From RGIG7332 sp045580305 (GTDB lineage Bacteria > Bacillota > Clostridia > Oscillospirales > JAAYXM01), in NCBI GenBank assembly GCA_045580305.1, contig JAZNNQ010000035.1, positions 47,374 through 111,373 on the forward strand: a stretch of DNA of 64,000 nt, in the 5' to 3' direction. A program made the position numbers and the translations under genes. Below, piece after piece: positions 17,059-26,193 of the stretch. Numbering within the stretch: the first letter of the stretch is position 1; every line of letters starts with the position of its first letter. The notes below the pieces were generated by a model. The model was not told the DNA's origin. It searched no databases and saw only the letters and a program-made list of their open reading frames with translations.

Positions 17059-18603
17059 TTATAATTTTATTTTGGTGTCGCCGGAAATCTGCGGGATGTT
17101 TTTGAGCTCCTGCTTGATTTCACCGTCGCTTTCGGTGAACACGAAGCATTTTGTAGCCATATCGTTTTTACCGGAAACGGTAAGCTCCAGTTCGCCGTCA
17201 TAGCTTAAAGCCTCGAATTTCACATCGTGTTTTGCTCTTGCATATTTACAAATTTCATCAACCGTTAAGTACATAGGCTCGTAATTTGAAACGGTTTCGG
17301 TAAGGGCCGAGAGAATTTTTTCCCAACGCTGGGGAGTTATTCGCTGAATCCAAGCGGACTCGTGGGTAAGTAAAATTCCAGGGCACATCGAGTCAAAGCA
17401 GCGTCTGAGCTGTGTGACGCCGTTATTCACCGTTTCCTCAACTCTCACGGTAGGCGCCCACTCATAGCCGCAAACATCGCGGATTTCGATTGTGCAGTTG
17501 AAGAACTTGCCGTCTGCCACATAGCCGCCGTAGTAAACCGGCTTCTTGGTCTGCGGGAGACCGTCGTGATCTTTACGATAAGGGCCACAATGGATCCAGT
17601 TAATTGCCTTGCGATAGGGAACATCAAAATCCATATGGATTGAAATAAATTCACAGCCCCAATCCTCAAGATAAGGAATTGCATTTGCACCTGTTTCATA
17701 ATAGTGTGCACACGCGTATTTCGCAATCGGGATATTATGCTTATCAAACCACGCCTTGGTGCGGGTTGCATTCTCTTTCATTTCCTCATCTGTATACGGA
17801 CCTACCGCGTGCTCTAAGTATGTGCATTTTTCCGCTCTTTCGTCACATACCCAAGGGCATCCGGAGAGCGCATGGGGGAATGCGGTAGCACCACCCTCTG
17901 CTACATATTTGCTTGCTATTTTCGCGATTTCATCGGTCATATCATCGTTAAAGATACCAAGCCAGGGCTTAATGCCGTACTTATTTGCCATTTCAACCCA
18001 CAAAAGCGGGTTTTCCGGGTTCCATTCACGCCAAGCGCCCCAAACATCGTCAACACGAAGACCGACCATCGGGGGCATACCCTGCATTACGAAAGGCTTT
18101 TTTGCCGCCCAGACAATACTGCGCCATAAAAGGTCATCAATACCGTTAATCGGGCCTAAAACTTCATCAGAAAGCTGGCGCATTCCATGCCAGAAAGCGA
18201 TTTTTCCGTCGCCGTGTGTTCCGGTTTCAAGAAGTATCGCATCCTCTGCTTCCGCGATTATATCACCGTCGAGCTTCTTCTCACCGTTTAAGATCATCGG
18301 CATATATAGCTTACGAACCTCTCCCGCGGTGTGAAGTGCATTTATGTAGTGCCCCGAATTTATCTTGATTTCAGTAGCGCATGATGATCCGCCATTTGCA
18401 AACAAGACAAGTCCCACACCGTTTTTTACCGCGTCCATAACCGCCGCGTCGCAAAGCACTTGGTCTCCCGCTATAATAAGCGCGCAATCTGAAACCTTGT
18501 CGGTCTCCTCATAAGCAAAGCCGAAGAAATCAAGATATGGCTTTAGCAGGTTATAGTCACCACGAAGGGTTTCCTTTAAAACTAAAATATTTCTGCACGA
18601 CAT
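17059..18603 (-). CDS. Uncharacterised protein with deacetylase-like barrel
   Basis: A 514-residue protein I cannot name firmly. The first 190 residues look like a Rossmann or glutamine-amidotransferase-like fold (ALIIAGDQVLCDAAVMDAVKNG, VLFANGG). From about 190 the sequence GLRVDDVWGAWREW resembles the metal-binding first motif of NodB-type polysaccharide deacetylases, with later histidines in FPHALSG and AHYYETG, in a probable beta/alpha barrel. The ATG at 18603 is chosen because AGGTGATAAAT precedes it; an extra 16-residue N-terminal extension has no such site. There is no signal peptide, so it acts in the cytosol. It is flanked by its own terminator and stands alone. Confidence 0.6.
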   Translation of the reverse strand: MSCRNILVLKETLRGDYNLLKPYLDFFGFAYEETDKVSDCALIIAGDQVLCDAAVMDAVKNGVGLVLFANGGSSCATEIKINSGHYINALHTAGEVRKLYMPMILNGEKKLDGDIIAEAEDAILLETGTHGDGKIAFWHGMRQLSDEVLGPINGIDDLLWRSIVWAAKKPFVMQGMPPMVGLRVDDVWGAWREWNPENPLLWVEMANKYGIKPWLGIFNDDMTDEIAKIASKYVAEGGATAFPHALSGCPWVCDERAEKCTYLEHAVGPYTDEEMKENATRTKAWFDKHNIPIAKYACAHYYETGANAIPYLEDWGCEFISIHMDFDVPYRKAINWIHCGPYRKDHDGLPQTKKPVYYGGYVADGKFFNCTIEIRDVCGYEWAPTVRVEETVNNGVTQLRRCFDSMCPGILLTHESAWIQRITPQRWEKILSALTETVSNYEPMYLTVDEICKYARAKHDVKFEALSYDGELELTVSGKNDMATKCFVFTESDGEIKQELKNIPQISGDTKIKL

Positions 18604-18740
18604 ATTTATCACCTCTTTTCGTATTATACGGAATAAAAAAACCTTTTTCAATTAAAATATATGCCATTTTTCGTTTTTGGCATATTGCACAATTTCTTCA
18701 CTTTTATTTTATTTTTTATTACGAAATTTACACAGGCATA

Positions 18741-18769
18741 TTGTAAATTCATCCGTTTTATAGTATAAT
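18741..18769 (+). promoter_or_regulatory. Promoter of the DegT-family aminotransferase gene
   Basis: TTGTAA (18741-18746), 17 bp, TATAAT (18764-18769), about 37 nt before the start codon. Confidence 0.8.
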
Positions 18770-18812
18770 AGTCCAGTACATAAAGTACTAATTTGTAAGG
18801 AGGTTTTCTGTT

Positions 18813-20060
18813 ATGGCTAAGGTTAATGTAGGACAAGAGTCCGAAGGCGGCATCACTTCCAGCTATAAGGTTGATGATGGCGTCGTATTAAAGGTTCCCT
18901 ATTCTTTCTTTGGTAGTATCTATGATGAAGCCGAGGAGCAAGCGGTCCTTAAGGCTATGCATCAGGATTCTCTTACCATGGGTCCCGAGGTTCAGCGTTT
19001 CCAGAAGAGATTTGCTGAGCTTTGCGGCACCAAGTACGCTTACGCTGTAAGCAACTGTACCACTGCTATGCACGCTGCAGTTTGCGCTATGGGTATCGGC
19101 CCGGGTGATGAGGTCATCACCACCCCCAACACCTTCGTTGCTACCTCTCTTTCCATCTTAAAAGAGGGCGGCACTCCGGTTTATGCCGATATCGACCCCA
19201 GAACCTTCAACATCGATCCCAAGTCTATCGAGAAAAAGATCACCAACAAGACCAAGGCTATCTTCGTTGTTCACTACGGCGGTCAGATGTGTGATATGGA
19301 CCCGATTATGGAGATCGCTAAGAAACACAACCTCCTCGTTTTAGAGGACTGTGCACACGCTCCCGGCGCTGAGTACAAGGGCAGAAAAGCCGGTTCTATC
19401 GGTGACTTTGGTTGCTTTAGTTTCCATTCTCTTAAGAACATCACCACTCTCGGTGAGGGCGGTATGATTACCTGTAATAATGACGATTTTGCTTACCGTG
19501 TAGATAAGCTCCGTTGTATGGGTAATGTTGACTGGGAGAACCAGGTTGATTACTGGATCCCCTCTCACTTTGACAACCACCTCATCAACGGCAAGTGGAG
19601 TAACAACTACCGTATGACCGAGTGTCAGGGTGCTGTCGGTAACTGCCAGCTTGATAAGCTTGATATGATGAACGATCTCCGTATCCAGCACGGCCGTTAC
19701 TTAAACGAAGGCCTCAAGGGCATCAAGGGTATCACCCCGGTTTATGAGGATCCCAACTGCAAGCACATCTACCATCTCTACACCGTCTGTGTTGAGGAGA
19801 AGGAACTCGGTGCTTCCCGCGACGATTTCCTCCGCGTTCTCTACAAAGAGGAAGGCGTTCAGGGTATTCTCCACTATCAGCCCACCTATCATTTCACCTC
19901 TCTCAAGAGTTTGGGCTATCCCCAGGATCTTTGCCCGATCGCTGAAGAGTTCTTCTACAAGAGAGAGCTTAACACTCCCCATCATCCGCGTCTTACCAAG
20001 ACCGATCTCGATAACATTATTCAGGGTGTTAAGAACGCAGCAGAAAAGGTTCGCAAGTAA
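18813..20060 (+). CDS. DegT/DnrJ/EryC1/StrS sugar aminotransferase
   Basis: A 415-residue PLP enzyme of the DegT family. The PLP lysine stands in FSFHSLKNITTLGEGG, with the phosphate-binding SNCTTAMHAAV and VLEDCAHAPGAEY (PLP-contacting Asp). The C-terminus has the usual INTRPHW-type region reduced to a variant (LNTPHHPRL). It should transaminate a keto-sugar nucleotide to an amino sugar for surface glycans, in line with the neighbouring glycosyltransferase genes. An unusual 30-residue N-terminal extension precedes the family start near VPYSFFGSIYDEAE. ATG 18813 follows AAGGAGG; own promoter and terminator. Confidence 0.92.
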   Translation: MAKVNVGQESEGGITSSYKVDDGVVLKVPYSFFGSIYDEAEEQAVLKAMHQDSLTMGPEVQRFQKRFAELCGTKYAYAVSNCTTAMHAAVCAMGIGPGDEVITTPNTFVATSLSILKEGGTPVYADIDPRTFNIDPKSIEKKITNKTKAIFVVHYGGQMCDMDPIMEIAKKHNLLVLEDCAHAPGAEYKGRKAGSIGDFGCFSFHSLKNITTLGEGGMITCNNDDFAYRVDKLRCMGNVDWENQVDYWIPSHFDNHLINGKWSNNYRMTECQGAVGNCQLDKLDMMNDLRIQHGRYLNEGLKGIKGITPVYEDPNCKHIYHLYTVCVEEKELGASRDDFLRVLYKEEGVQGILHYQPTYHFTSLKSLGYPQDLCPIAEEFFYKRELNTPHHPRLTKTDLDNIIQGVKNAAEKVRK

Positions 20061-20067
20061 AAATAAA

Positions 20068-20106
20068 GTCAAAAAGAGCAAGGCTTTACGCCTTGCTCTT
20101 TTTATT
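20068..20106. terminator. Bidirectional terminator between DegT and VanZ-like genes
   Basis: AAAAAGAGCAAGGC pairs with GCCTTGCTCTTTTT; A-run and T-run flank it, and the stop codon of the convergent VanZ-like gene lies inside. Confidence 0.9.
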
Positions 20107-20541
20107 TTTTAAGTAAACTAAAAGCCATATAAGCATTATTCCGCAAACAGCACCGGCAAAATCCAGCACCACATCGCTTACCTGAGATGAACGGCCGGCT
20201 GGGAAAAGCTGAATTGTTTCATCAATTACCGCCACTAAAAGGGATACAAAAGCAGGTTTTACAATATGGCTTTTGATTTTCTTTGTAAATGCGGCGGTTA
20301 CCCACAAAAGCGAAGCACCTACTGCAAAAAACTCCACAAAATGCGCGATTTTTCGAAGCATATTATGTGAGAGTTCAAAATCAATGCCTAAATACACAAA
20401 TATGCCATTGACAATACTCAGTAGTCCGCCGCTTGTTTCCGCAGAGTCATCAGCAGGAAGTGATGAATTTACAAAAATAAAGGCAACCATCAAAATAGAA
20501 ACAACCAGGCTTGCCACTTGGCATTTGGTTAGTTTTTGCAT
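20086..20541 (-). CDS. VanZ-like family membrane protein
   Basis: A 151-residue protein with four hydrophobic segments. The VanZ-family marks are HNMLRKIAHFVEFFAVGASLLW in the middle and DETIQLFPAGRSSQVSDVVLDFAGA near the end. VanZ proteins are linked to low-level glycopeptide resistance, but most members have no tested function. It overlaps the glycosyltransferase gene by 13 nt and its C-terminal codons run into the shared terminator stem, so it ends an operon that begins at 23910. Confidence 0.85.
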   Translation of the reverse strand: MQKLTKCQVASLVVSILMVAFIFVNSSLPADDSAETSGGLLSIVNGIFVYLGIDFELSHNMLRKIAHFVEFFAVGASLLWVTAAFTKKIKSHIVKPAFVSLLVAVIDETIQLFPAGRSSQVSDVVLDFAGAVCGIMLIWLLVYLKNKKSKA

Positions 20542-21692
20542 GCAAAAATTCCCTTTTCTCTTAAAATTTCTTCCATCTGACCCACTCTTGCCTCCCAGGA
20601 GCAGGCCTCACCGTAGGCTATTCTGAGTTTTTCCTTTGCGTCGTCTGGCTCGCTGAGTGCCTTTTCACACTCCTCAACCATATTTTCGGTTTTGTGTGCG
20701 ATATATACCGAGTCCGCATAATCTAAAACTTGGTCGGGCTGAGGTGTGCTGACAACCGGCTTACCGCTTGCCAGATACTCAAAGAATTTAAGAGGGCTTA
20801 CATCCTTTGACAAATCACCGCTTCTGAACACATTGAGACAAACATCAAATGCGCCGATATATGCAGGCATTTCCCCATAAGGCTTCATACCGAGGAAATG
20901 AATGTTGGGATATTTCTTTAAATAGTCTAAATTTACACCCGGCAGTGTGCCGCCAACCAGAACAACCGACCAGTCGGGTCTTTTCTTTGCGATCTCCTCA
21001 ACCGCATCGTAATCGATACATTCCTGAAGCATACCGGAAAAGCCGATTATCGGGCGGGGTAAATCCTTTACATCCTCGGGAATCGGGAGATTACCGCCCG
21101 CCGCTGAATTAAAATGCTCAAACTTAACGCCGTTTGGCAGCATAACCGTGCCGGCGTTATACTTTGAAAGAGTCTCCGCCAGACCGCTTGCGGTTGCAAA
21201 AACTTGATTTGCCTTGCTTGCAAGGTCACGCTCCATACCGTCAACCGTGGCTACATCGATCATTCCCTTATATGCGGAATGGCGGTCAACACAGTCATAC
21301 ACCAGCGCCGAATGGTGGATTTTGTCCACCGCGTCACAGCTTGTGGGCGAGTAGCACCAGAGCACCGGATTTTCAAAGCCGTGTTTTTTCATTCTCTTTC
21401 GCACATAACGAGCGATCATACTCTGATTTATCTTATTTATAAATCTGAACTTGTTGAAAAAAGGGAGTACCGGCGGCAGAGCATAAACCGTAATATTGTC
21501 GGTAACCTTATCGCCTTCCTTGCGCCATGCAAAAAGGCGATGTCTGCACTTTTTGTCCTTGAGAGGCGCGATAATGGTAATGGTTGGGTCAAAATACAAG
21601 ATCTCCGCGTTGCTCAACCTGCTCATAACATGCTGTTTTCTTGTGGGGAAGGGGTGCCAATTGCTTGTAGAAAGACAAACTACCTTATCCAT
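20529..21692 (-). CDS. Glycosyltransferase (GT-B, family 1/4-like)
   Basis: A 387-residue GT-B glycosyltransferase. The N-terminal half has STSNWHPFPTRKQHVMSRL and CYSPTSCDAVDKI; the C-terminal half has the nucleotide-sugar-binding region PIIGFSGMLQE and the family EX7E-like segment DVSPLKFFEYLASGKPVVST. The opening resembles the TuaH-type enzymes of teichuronic acid synthesis, but donor and acceptor are unknown. It overlaps both neighbours (8 nt and 13 nt), so translation is probably coupled. No signal peptide. Confidence 0.88.
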   Translation of the reverse strand: MDKVVCLSTSNWHPFPTRKQHVMSRLSNAEILYFDPTITIIAPLKDKKCRHRLFAWRKEGDKVTDNITVYALPPVLPFFNKFRFINKINQSMIARYVRKRMKKHGFENPVLWCYSPTSCDAVDKIHHSALVYDCVDRHSAYKGMIDVATVDGMERDLASKANQVFATASGLAETLSKYNAGTVMLPNGVKFEHFNSAAGGNLPIPEDVKDLPRPIIGFSGMLQECIDYDAVEEIAKKRPDWSVVLVGGTLPGVNLDYLKKYPNIHFLGMKPYGEMPAYIGAFDVCLNVFRSGDLSKDVSPLKFFEYLASGKPVVSTPQPDQVLDYADSVYIAHKTENMVEECEKALSEPDDAKEKLRIAYGEACSWEARVGQMEEILREKGIFACKN

Positions 21693-23910
21693 AGTTAAAG
21701 AACTCCTTTACCGCCTCACCGTTTTTGCGCTCATTTTCGCGTATTGTACGGGTGGCATTTTGTAATTTCTCGCTCATATCCTCGCTTAAAGCAAGGTCTA
21801 CATAGGAAATAAGCTTATCACTTGTAAATTCATCGTACTCCATACACAGCTCGCCGCCGATATAGTGCATAAAATTGGACACCTTTTCATCATAAGAGAT
21901 GCCCACAACCGGAACGCCCTGCCCTGCGCCAAAGACCAGCGCGTGAAGTCGCATGGCAACAATAAGCTTCATTTTTGATAAAATTCCGATCATAGCATAG
22001 ACATCGTACTCGCCGCGGAGGATTATAGCCTCGTTTTTCATCTTAGCGGAAATGGCCTCTGCAATGGGCAGGTCGCGCCCGCGCTCCATTGGCACAAGCA
22101 CCGGCGTAAGTCCGTGTTTTTCGGCTATATAATCGGCAACTTTTGCGATTTCCGGAAGCTTTTTATCAAAATTCTTCCATTTTCGCATTGCAATACACAC
22201 ATAACTTCCCGAAAGCTCCAGCCCCTCGCTGAAAAATGCGCTCTGTATCACCGCATCATCTGCCGGCTGTAAATTGAGTGTGGGATCAGCCGCAAGGTGC
22301 ATTGCCGGTCTTTTTACGCCCATACGGGAAAGCTCATTGAGTGAGTCAGGCTCACGCAGGGTGATAACACTGGCACACTTGTCGATAATTTTAGCAGATA
22401 TTTTGCGGTTAAACTTGCCGCTTACCGGTCCTATTCCGCAGCCGTACATCATTACCTTGCAGCCGCAAAGTTTCGCCATTCTGAGCGTAAACAGGTAGAA
22501 CCAAAGGCTTCTGCTGCTGGTAGAGTCCTGAATAAGGCTTCCGCCTCCGTTTATATAAAGGTGGGATTTTCTAAATGCCGAGATCATTTTAAGAGGGTTG
22601 AAGGTGTAGATGCTTCGCACCCTGTAATCAAGCATTGTCTGCTTGGGATCTCTCGACATTACACAAAGGCGGATGTCCGGTGAAATTTCGGAAAGTTCCT
22701 TGCTTACCGCCTTTAAAATCGCGTCATCGCCCGCGTTACCCCTGCCGTAAGATCCGCAGATGGTGACCTGTGGTCGTTTCTTTTTATCGCACTCTATACC
22801 TCTTAGCACCTTGTGGTAAATGCTTATCTGGTCGGATATCATCTTTTCAAGAGAGTATAATGTGCTTGCCTTGTCGTAGAGTTTTTTTGCCATATCCGCA
22901 CGGACATCGGGATTTTCGTATAGATACTGCAGATGCTCTGCCAATTTTTCCACATCCTGCGGCTTAAATAGCAGTCCGTTTGCGCCCGAATCGATAAGTA
23001 GCGGAAGACTGCCCACCGAGCTTGCGACCATAGTACAATTTGAACGAATAGCCTCCAGCACGCTATAGGGGAAACCCTCACTGAGCGATGAGAGCAGGTT
23101 GATGTCGGTTGCGTTGAGGAATGTGTCCATATCGGAGACCCAACCTGCAAAAAATACACGATCGGTCAAATTAAGCTCCTCGGTAAGTGACTTTAAATTT
23201 TCCCGCTCCTCCCCGTCGCCGCCGATTATGAAATACAGTTTCGGGCAAACATCTTTTATTTTGGCTATTGCGCGGAGTATTGTGCCAATGTCCTTTACCG
23301 GGTGTAGTCTTGCGGCAATTCCGCATACAACGGTGTCCTCATCCGCTGTAACACCGAAGGTGGAAAGATATTCCGCCTTTGTCATTTTCGGCTGACGGGG
23401 AGTTTTAAAATCCAGACCGTTATTTAAGACCTGTACCTGGTAGGGGTCAAAGCCGCGGTCGATGAGCATATCGGCAAAAATGTCGGTAACGCCCACATAG
23501 CCGTTAAGCCTTCTGAGCGCTAATGCATTCAGCACGCCAAAGGTGTACTGTTTTTTGAAATTTCCCATATAATCGAGGCGCCAATCGCTATGGACGGTGG
23601 TAATCACCGGTATCTTACAGCTTTTTTTCACAAGCGCACCCATAACATTTGCCTTTGAACCATGGCAATGCACCAGGTCAAAGCCGCCATCAATGATAAA
23701 CCTCTTCAGTTCCTTAATATCACGAAGGGGGTTTTTCGTATGTATTACGCGGATATTGATGCCCATTTTTCGCGCATCATCCGCAAACTCACCCTCTCTG
23801 AGGCTGATGAGCACCACATCTATCTGCTTTGACATCTCGGCAACAAGAGAGAGCACATGGGTCTTTGCGCCGCCCACATCACCGCCGCCGATTATATGAA
23901 CTACCTTCAT
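21685..23910 (-). CDS. Fusion: GT4 glycosyltransferase + CsaB-type polysaccharide pyruvyl transferase
   Basis: One 741-residue frame with two enzymes. Residues 1-370 are a GT4 glycosyltransferase: IIGGGDVGGAKTHVLSL, VHCHGSKANV, GIAARLHPVKDIGTILRA and SLSEGFPYSVLEAI. From about 380 to the end it is a CsaB-type pyruvyl transferase: VTICGSYGRGNAGDDAILKA, INGGGSLIQDSTSSRSLWF, MRLHALVFGAGQGVPVVGISY. CsaB adds ketal pyruvate to secondary wall polysaccharide, the ligand of SLH domains. The ATG at 23910 is preceded by GGAGAAG; an ATG 27 nt further up lacks a site. First gene of its operon. Confidence 0.92.
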   Translation of the reverse strand: MKVVHIIGGGDVGGAKTHVLSLVAEMSKQIDVVLISLREGEFADDARKMGINIRVIHTKNPLRDIKELKRFIIDGGFDLVHCHGSKANVMGALVKKSCKIPVITTVHSDWRLDYMGNFKKQYTFGVLNALALRRLNGYVGVTDIFADMLIDRGFDPYQVQVLNNGLDFKTPRQPKMTKAEYLSTFGVTADEDTVVCGIAARLHPVKDIGTILRAIAKIKDVCPKLYFIIGGDGEERENLKSLTEELNLTDRVFFAGWVSDMDTFLNATDINLLSSLSEGFPYSVLEAIRSNCTMVASSVGSLPLLIDSGANGLLFKPQDVEKLAEHLQYLYENPDVRADMAKKLYDKASTLYSLEKMISDQISIYHKVLRGIECDKKKRPQVTICGSYGRGNAGDDAILKAVSKELSEISPDIRLCVMSRDPKQTMLDYRVRSIYTFNPLKMISAFRKSHLYINGGGSLIQDSTSSRSLWFYLFTLRMAKLCGCKVMMYGCGIGPVSGKFNRKISAKIIDKCASVITLREPDSLNELSRMGVKRPAMHLAADPTLNLQPADDAVIQSAFFSEGLELSGSYVCIAMRKWKNFDKKLPEIAKVADYIAEKHGLTPVLVPMERGRDLPIAEAISAKMKNEAIILRGEYDVYAMIGILSKMKLIVAMRLHALVFGAGQGVPVVGISYDEKVSNFMHYIGGELCMEYDEFTSDKLISYVDLALSEDMSEKLQNATRTIRENERKNGEAVKEFFNYG

Positions 23911-23945
23911 ATTACTTCTCCTATCATAAATTTCCAAGGAAAGAC

Positions 23946-23974
23946 TTGTGATATTTTCTTTTATATTATATAAT
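23946..23974 (+). promoter_or_regulatory. Promoter of the DUF4330/ligase operon
   Basis: TTGTGA (23946-23951), 17 bp, TATAAT (23969-23974), divergent from the pyruvyl transferase gene. Confidence 0.75.
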
Positions 23975-24031
23975 AAGGATTAAAGACGGTCAAGCGACCG
24001 AGAAATAATTTGAAGATTTTTGGAGGTAGCT

Positions 24032-24535
24032 ATGAAAATCATAAATGAAAAAGGAAAACTTTTCGGCATTATTAATCCGGTTGATTTAATCGTTATTGTT
24101 GCTGTTATCGCGCTTATCGCCGCTGTTGGTGTTAAATTCCTTCGCTCACCGGTTGAGGCGGCTGTTGCTCCCAAGCAGGAGATGGAGGTTGAGCTTCGCA
24201 TTCGCGGTGCTATGCCCTCTCTCGTCGAGGCAGCTTGTGCAATTGAGCCGGGCACAAAACTTGTTGCAGGTAACGACTATATTGCCGATGCAAGCGTTGT
24301 TTCGGTAAATGTTGAGCCATATGTATACACGGTTGCAGACTCCAACGGTATCACCGTTGAGACTACCGACCCGATAAAGAGCGATATTACCATTGTCATC
24401 AAGGGCAAAGGCTCTCCCGATGACGCTATTTTAAAAATCGGTAATCAGGAAATCAGAACCGGTCGCGGCTTTATTTTCAAAACAAATACGGTTGAGACCA
24501 ACGCTATTATTTACGCGGTGAAATTTAATGGATAA
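24032..24535 (+). CDS. DUF4330-family single-pass membrane protein
   Basis: A 167-residue protein with a short cytoplasmic start (MKIINEKGKLFGIINPVDLI), one membrane helix at about 18-38, and an outside domain rich in beta strands ending with AIIYAVKFNG. This is the DUF4330 pattern. The function is unknown; the family often accompanies O-antigen ligase-type genes, as here, where it overlaps the next gene by 8 nt. ATG 24032 has GGAGG at 24022-24026. Confidence 0.82.
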   Translation: MKIINEKGKLFGIINPVDLIVIVAVIALIAAVGVKFLRSPVEAAVAPKQEMEVELRIRGAMPSLVEAACAIEPGTKLVAGNDYIADASVVSVNVEPYVYTVADSNGITVETTDPIKSDITIVIKGKGSPDDAILKIGNQEIRTGRGFIFKTNTVETNAIIYAVKFNG

Positions 24536-26102
24536 TGTTATTCTGACCTGTGCCATCGCGCGCCTTTTCGCCTTTTGCAGGGATGTGTATTCAAAAAGCG
24601 TTTTGGCGAAGGTTCTGGGAAAGATTAAGGAGTTGTTTTTAAAATCCGCTCTGTATCGTGTGTTTTGTTCCTTTTTATCCATTCCCAGTACACTGCCCTA
24701 TTCCCGAAGCTATAAACTGCTTTATAAGTTCAACAGCGCACTTTCCCGCTTTGGCGATAAAATATACGGCAGTATAAGCAAAAGTATTTTTTATCGCGCG
24801 TTCAAGGCATTTTCAAACAGTAAATTCGTAAATCGGAGTGTGATACTGAGCACCTTCAAAAAACTTGGTGTTCGCGGTCTTATAATCATCGCTTTAGGTA
24901 TGAACCTGCCTATTGACTGGTTTATACGCGATGTTGCAAAGATCAGCGCTCTCGGCTCTATCTGGGACGAGGCACTTATGATGCTCTGCATCGTGTACAT
25001 TCTCTGGCGTCTTACCTTTACAAAAGGAAAGCCGCTAAAGCCCCGTATGACCCCGGTGGATGCACCGCTTCTTCTCTTTATGTGTGTGGGAATTCTTGTA
25101 ATGGTTATGGTTTCCCCTGTTATGAGCGTTGCAATCGCAGGTTATCGTGCGGTTTGCCAGTCTATGATATGGTTCTTCATTTTGACCCGTTTAATTGAGG
25201 ACGACCGCGACTTAAAGCTTTTCTTCGGCTCCCTTTGTGTTATGAGCCTTGTCATCGGTCTCCACGGTATCTATCAGTATGTTATCGGCGCGCCCATGCC
25301 CGAGCAATGGGTTGCCGCGTCTGAGACCACCGATATGCGAACACGCATTTATTCCATTACCGGAAGTCCTAATATTATGGGTGCTCTTATGGTAATGTGT
25401 GCTCCCCTATTTGCGGCCCTTGCATATTATGTGAAACCCCTTTGGGCGAAATGTCTTGCCTGGGGCGCTACCGGAATTCTGTGTCTTGCGGTTATCTTTA
25501 CCTTCTCACGCGGTGCGTGGTTTGGTCTTGCAATCGCGGTTGTTCTTTTCTGCCTTATGGTGGATTTCAAGCTTCTTGCCATTGCAGGTGTTGCGGTTGG
25601 CGGTATGATTCTTTTCGTGCCCGCTATCGGCGATCGTATAGGCTTTCTCTTTACCTCCGACTTTGCCCAGGCTAACAGCAACGGCGGCAGAGCCGAGCGT
25701 TGGGAAACCGGCTTTAACCTGCTTCGCACAAGTCCCGTATGGGGATTTGGCTTGGGTCGTTTTGGCGGTGCTATCGCTATGCAGAACCAGACAGTTGAGG
25801 GTCTGTCCTATTTCTATATGGACAATTATTATATGAAGACCCTTGTGGAAATGGGCTATGTTGGTCTTTCTTTCTATGTCCTGCTCCTGGTTTCAAATGC
25901 GGTTTACACCCTGCGTGGCCTTTTCCGCGCCAAGAAAACCAAACTCCGCATATTGGCTGCGGGTATGTTCAGCGGTATGGTGGGTGTCCTTTCCCACTCC
26001 TTCTTTGAAAATATTTTTGAAGAGCCGTATATGAACTCATATTTCTGGTGTATGGCGGCGGCAATTATGTATATCTGCTACCTTCGCAAGAGAAAAGCAT
26101 AG
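24528..26102 (+). CDS. O-antigen ligase/polymerase-like membrane protein
   Basis: A 524-residue protein with about ten membrane helices and the WaaL/Wzy_C signature: ITGSPNIMGALMVM in the middle, FTFSRGAWFGLAIAVVLF, then a large outside loop with SPVWGFGLGRFGG. In Gram-positives such proteins polymerise or attach surface polysaccharide to the wall. The first 120 residues are cytoplasmic and unusual: basic and serine-rich without family resemblance. It starts inside the end of the DUF4330 gene and ends at a terminator. Confidence 0.88.
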   Translation: MDNVILTCAIARLFAFCRDVYSKSVLAKVLGKIKELFLKSALYRVFCSFLSIPSTLPYSRSYKLLYKFNSALSRFGDKIYGSISKSIFYRAFKAFSNSKFVNRSVILSTFKKLGVRGLIIIALGMNLPIDWFIRDVAKISALGSIWDEALMMLCIVYILWRLTFTKGKPLKPRMTPVDAPLLLFMCVGILVMVMVSPVMSVAIAGYRAVCQSMIWFFILTRLIEDDRDLKLFFGSLCVMSLVIGLHGIYQYVIGAPMPEQWVAASETTDMRTRIYSITGSPNIMGALMVMCAPLFAALAYYVKPLWAKCLAWGATGILCLAVIFTFSRGAWFGLAIAVVLFCLMVDFKLLAIAGVAVGGMILFVPAIGDRIGFLFTSDFAQANSNGGRAERWETGFNLLRTSPVWGFGLGRFGGAIAMQNQTVEGLSYFYMDNYYMKTLVEMGYVGLSFYVLLLVSNAVYTLRGLFRAKKTKLRILAAGMFSGMVGVLSHSFFENIFEEPYMNSYFWCMAAAIMYICYLRKRKA

Positions 26103-26106
26103 TAAA

Positions 26107-26130
26107 AAGGGTGCTGCGGCACCCTTTTTT
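26107..26130 (+). terminator. Terminator of the ligase operon
   Basis: AAGGGTGC and GCACCCTT with a 4-nt loop, then TTTTTT. Confidence 0.9.
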
Positions 26131-26142
26131 ATTTACAAAATA

Positions 26143-26173
26143 TTAACTACTTAAGCCAAATATAGTGTATAAT
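26143..26173 (+). promoter_or_regulatory. Probable promoter of the response regulator gene
   Basis: TATAAT at 26168-26173, with TTAACT at 26143-26148; the 19-bp spacing is long, so the upstream element is doubtful. Confidence 0.5.
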
Positions 26174-26193
26174 AGGCTTATGGAGGTGTTTTT

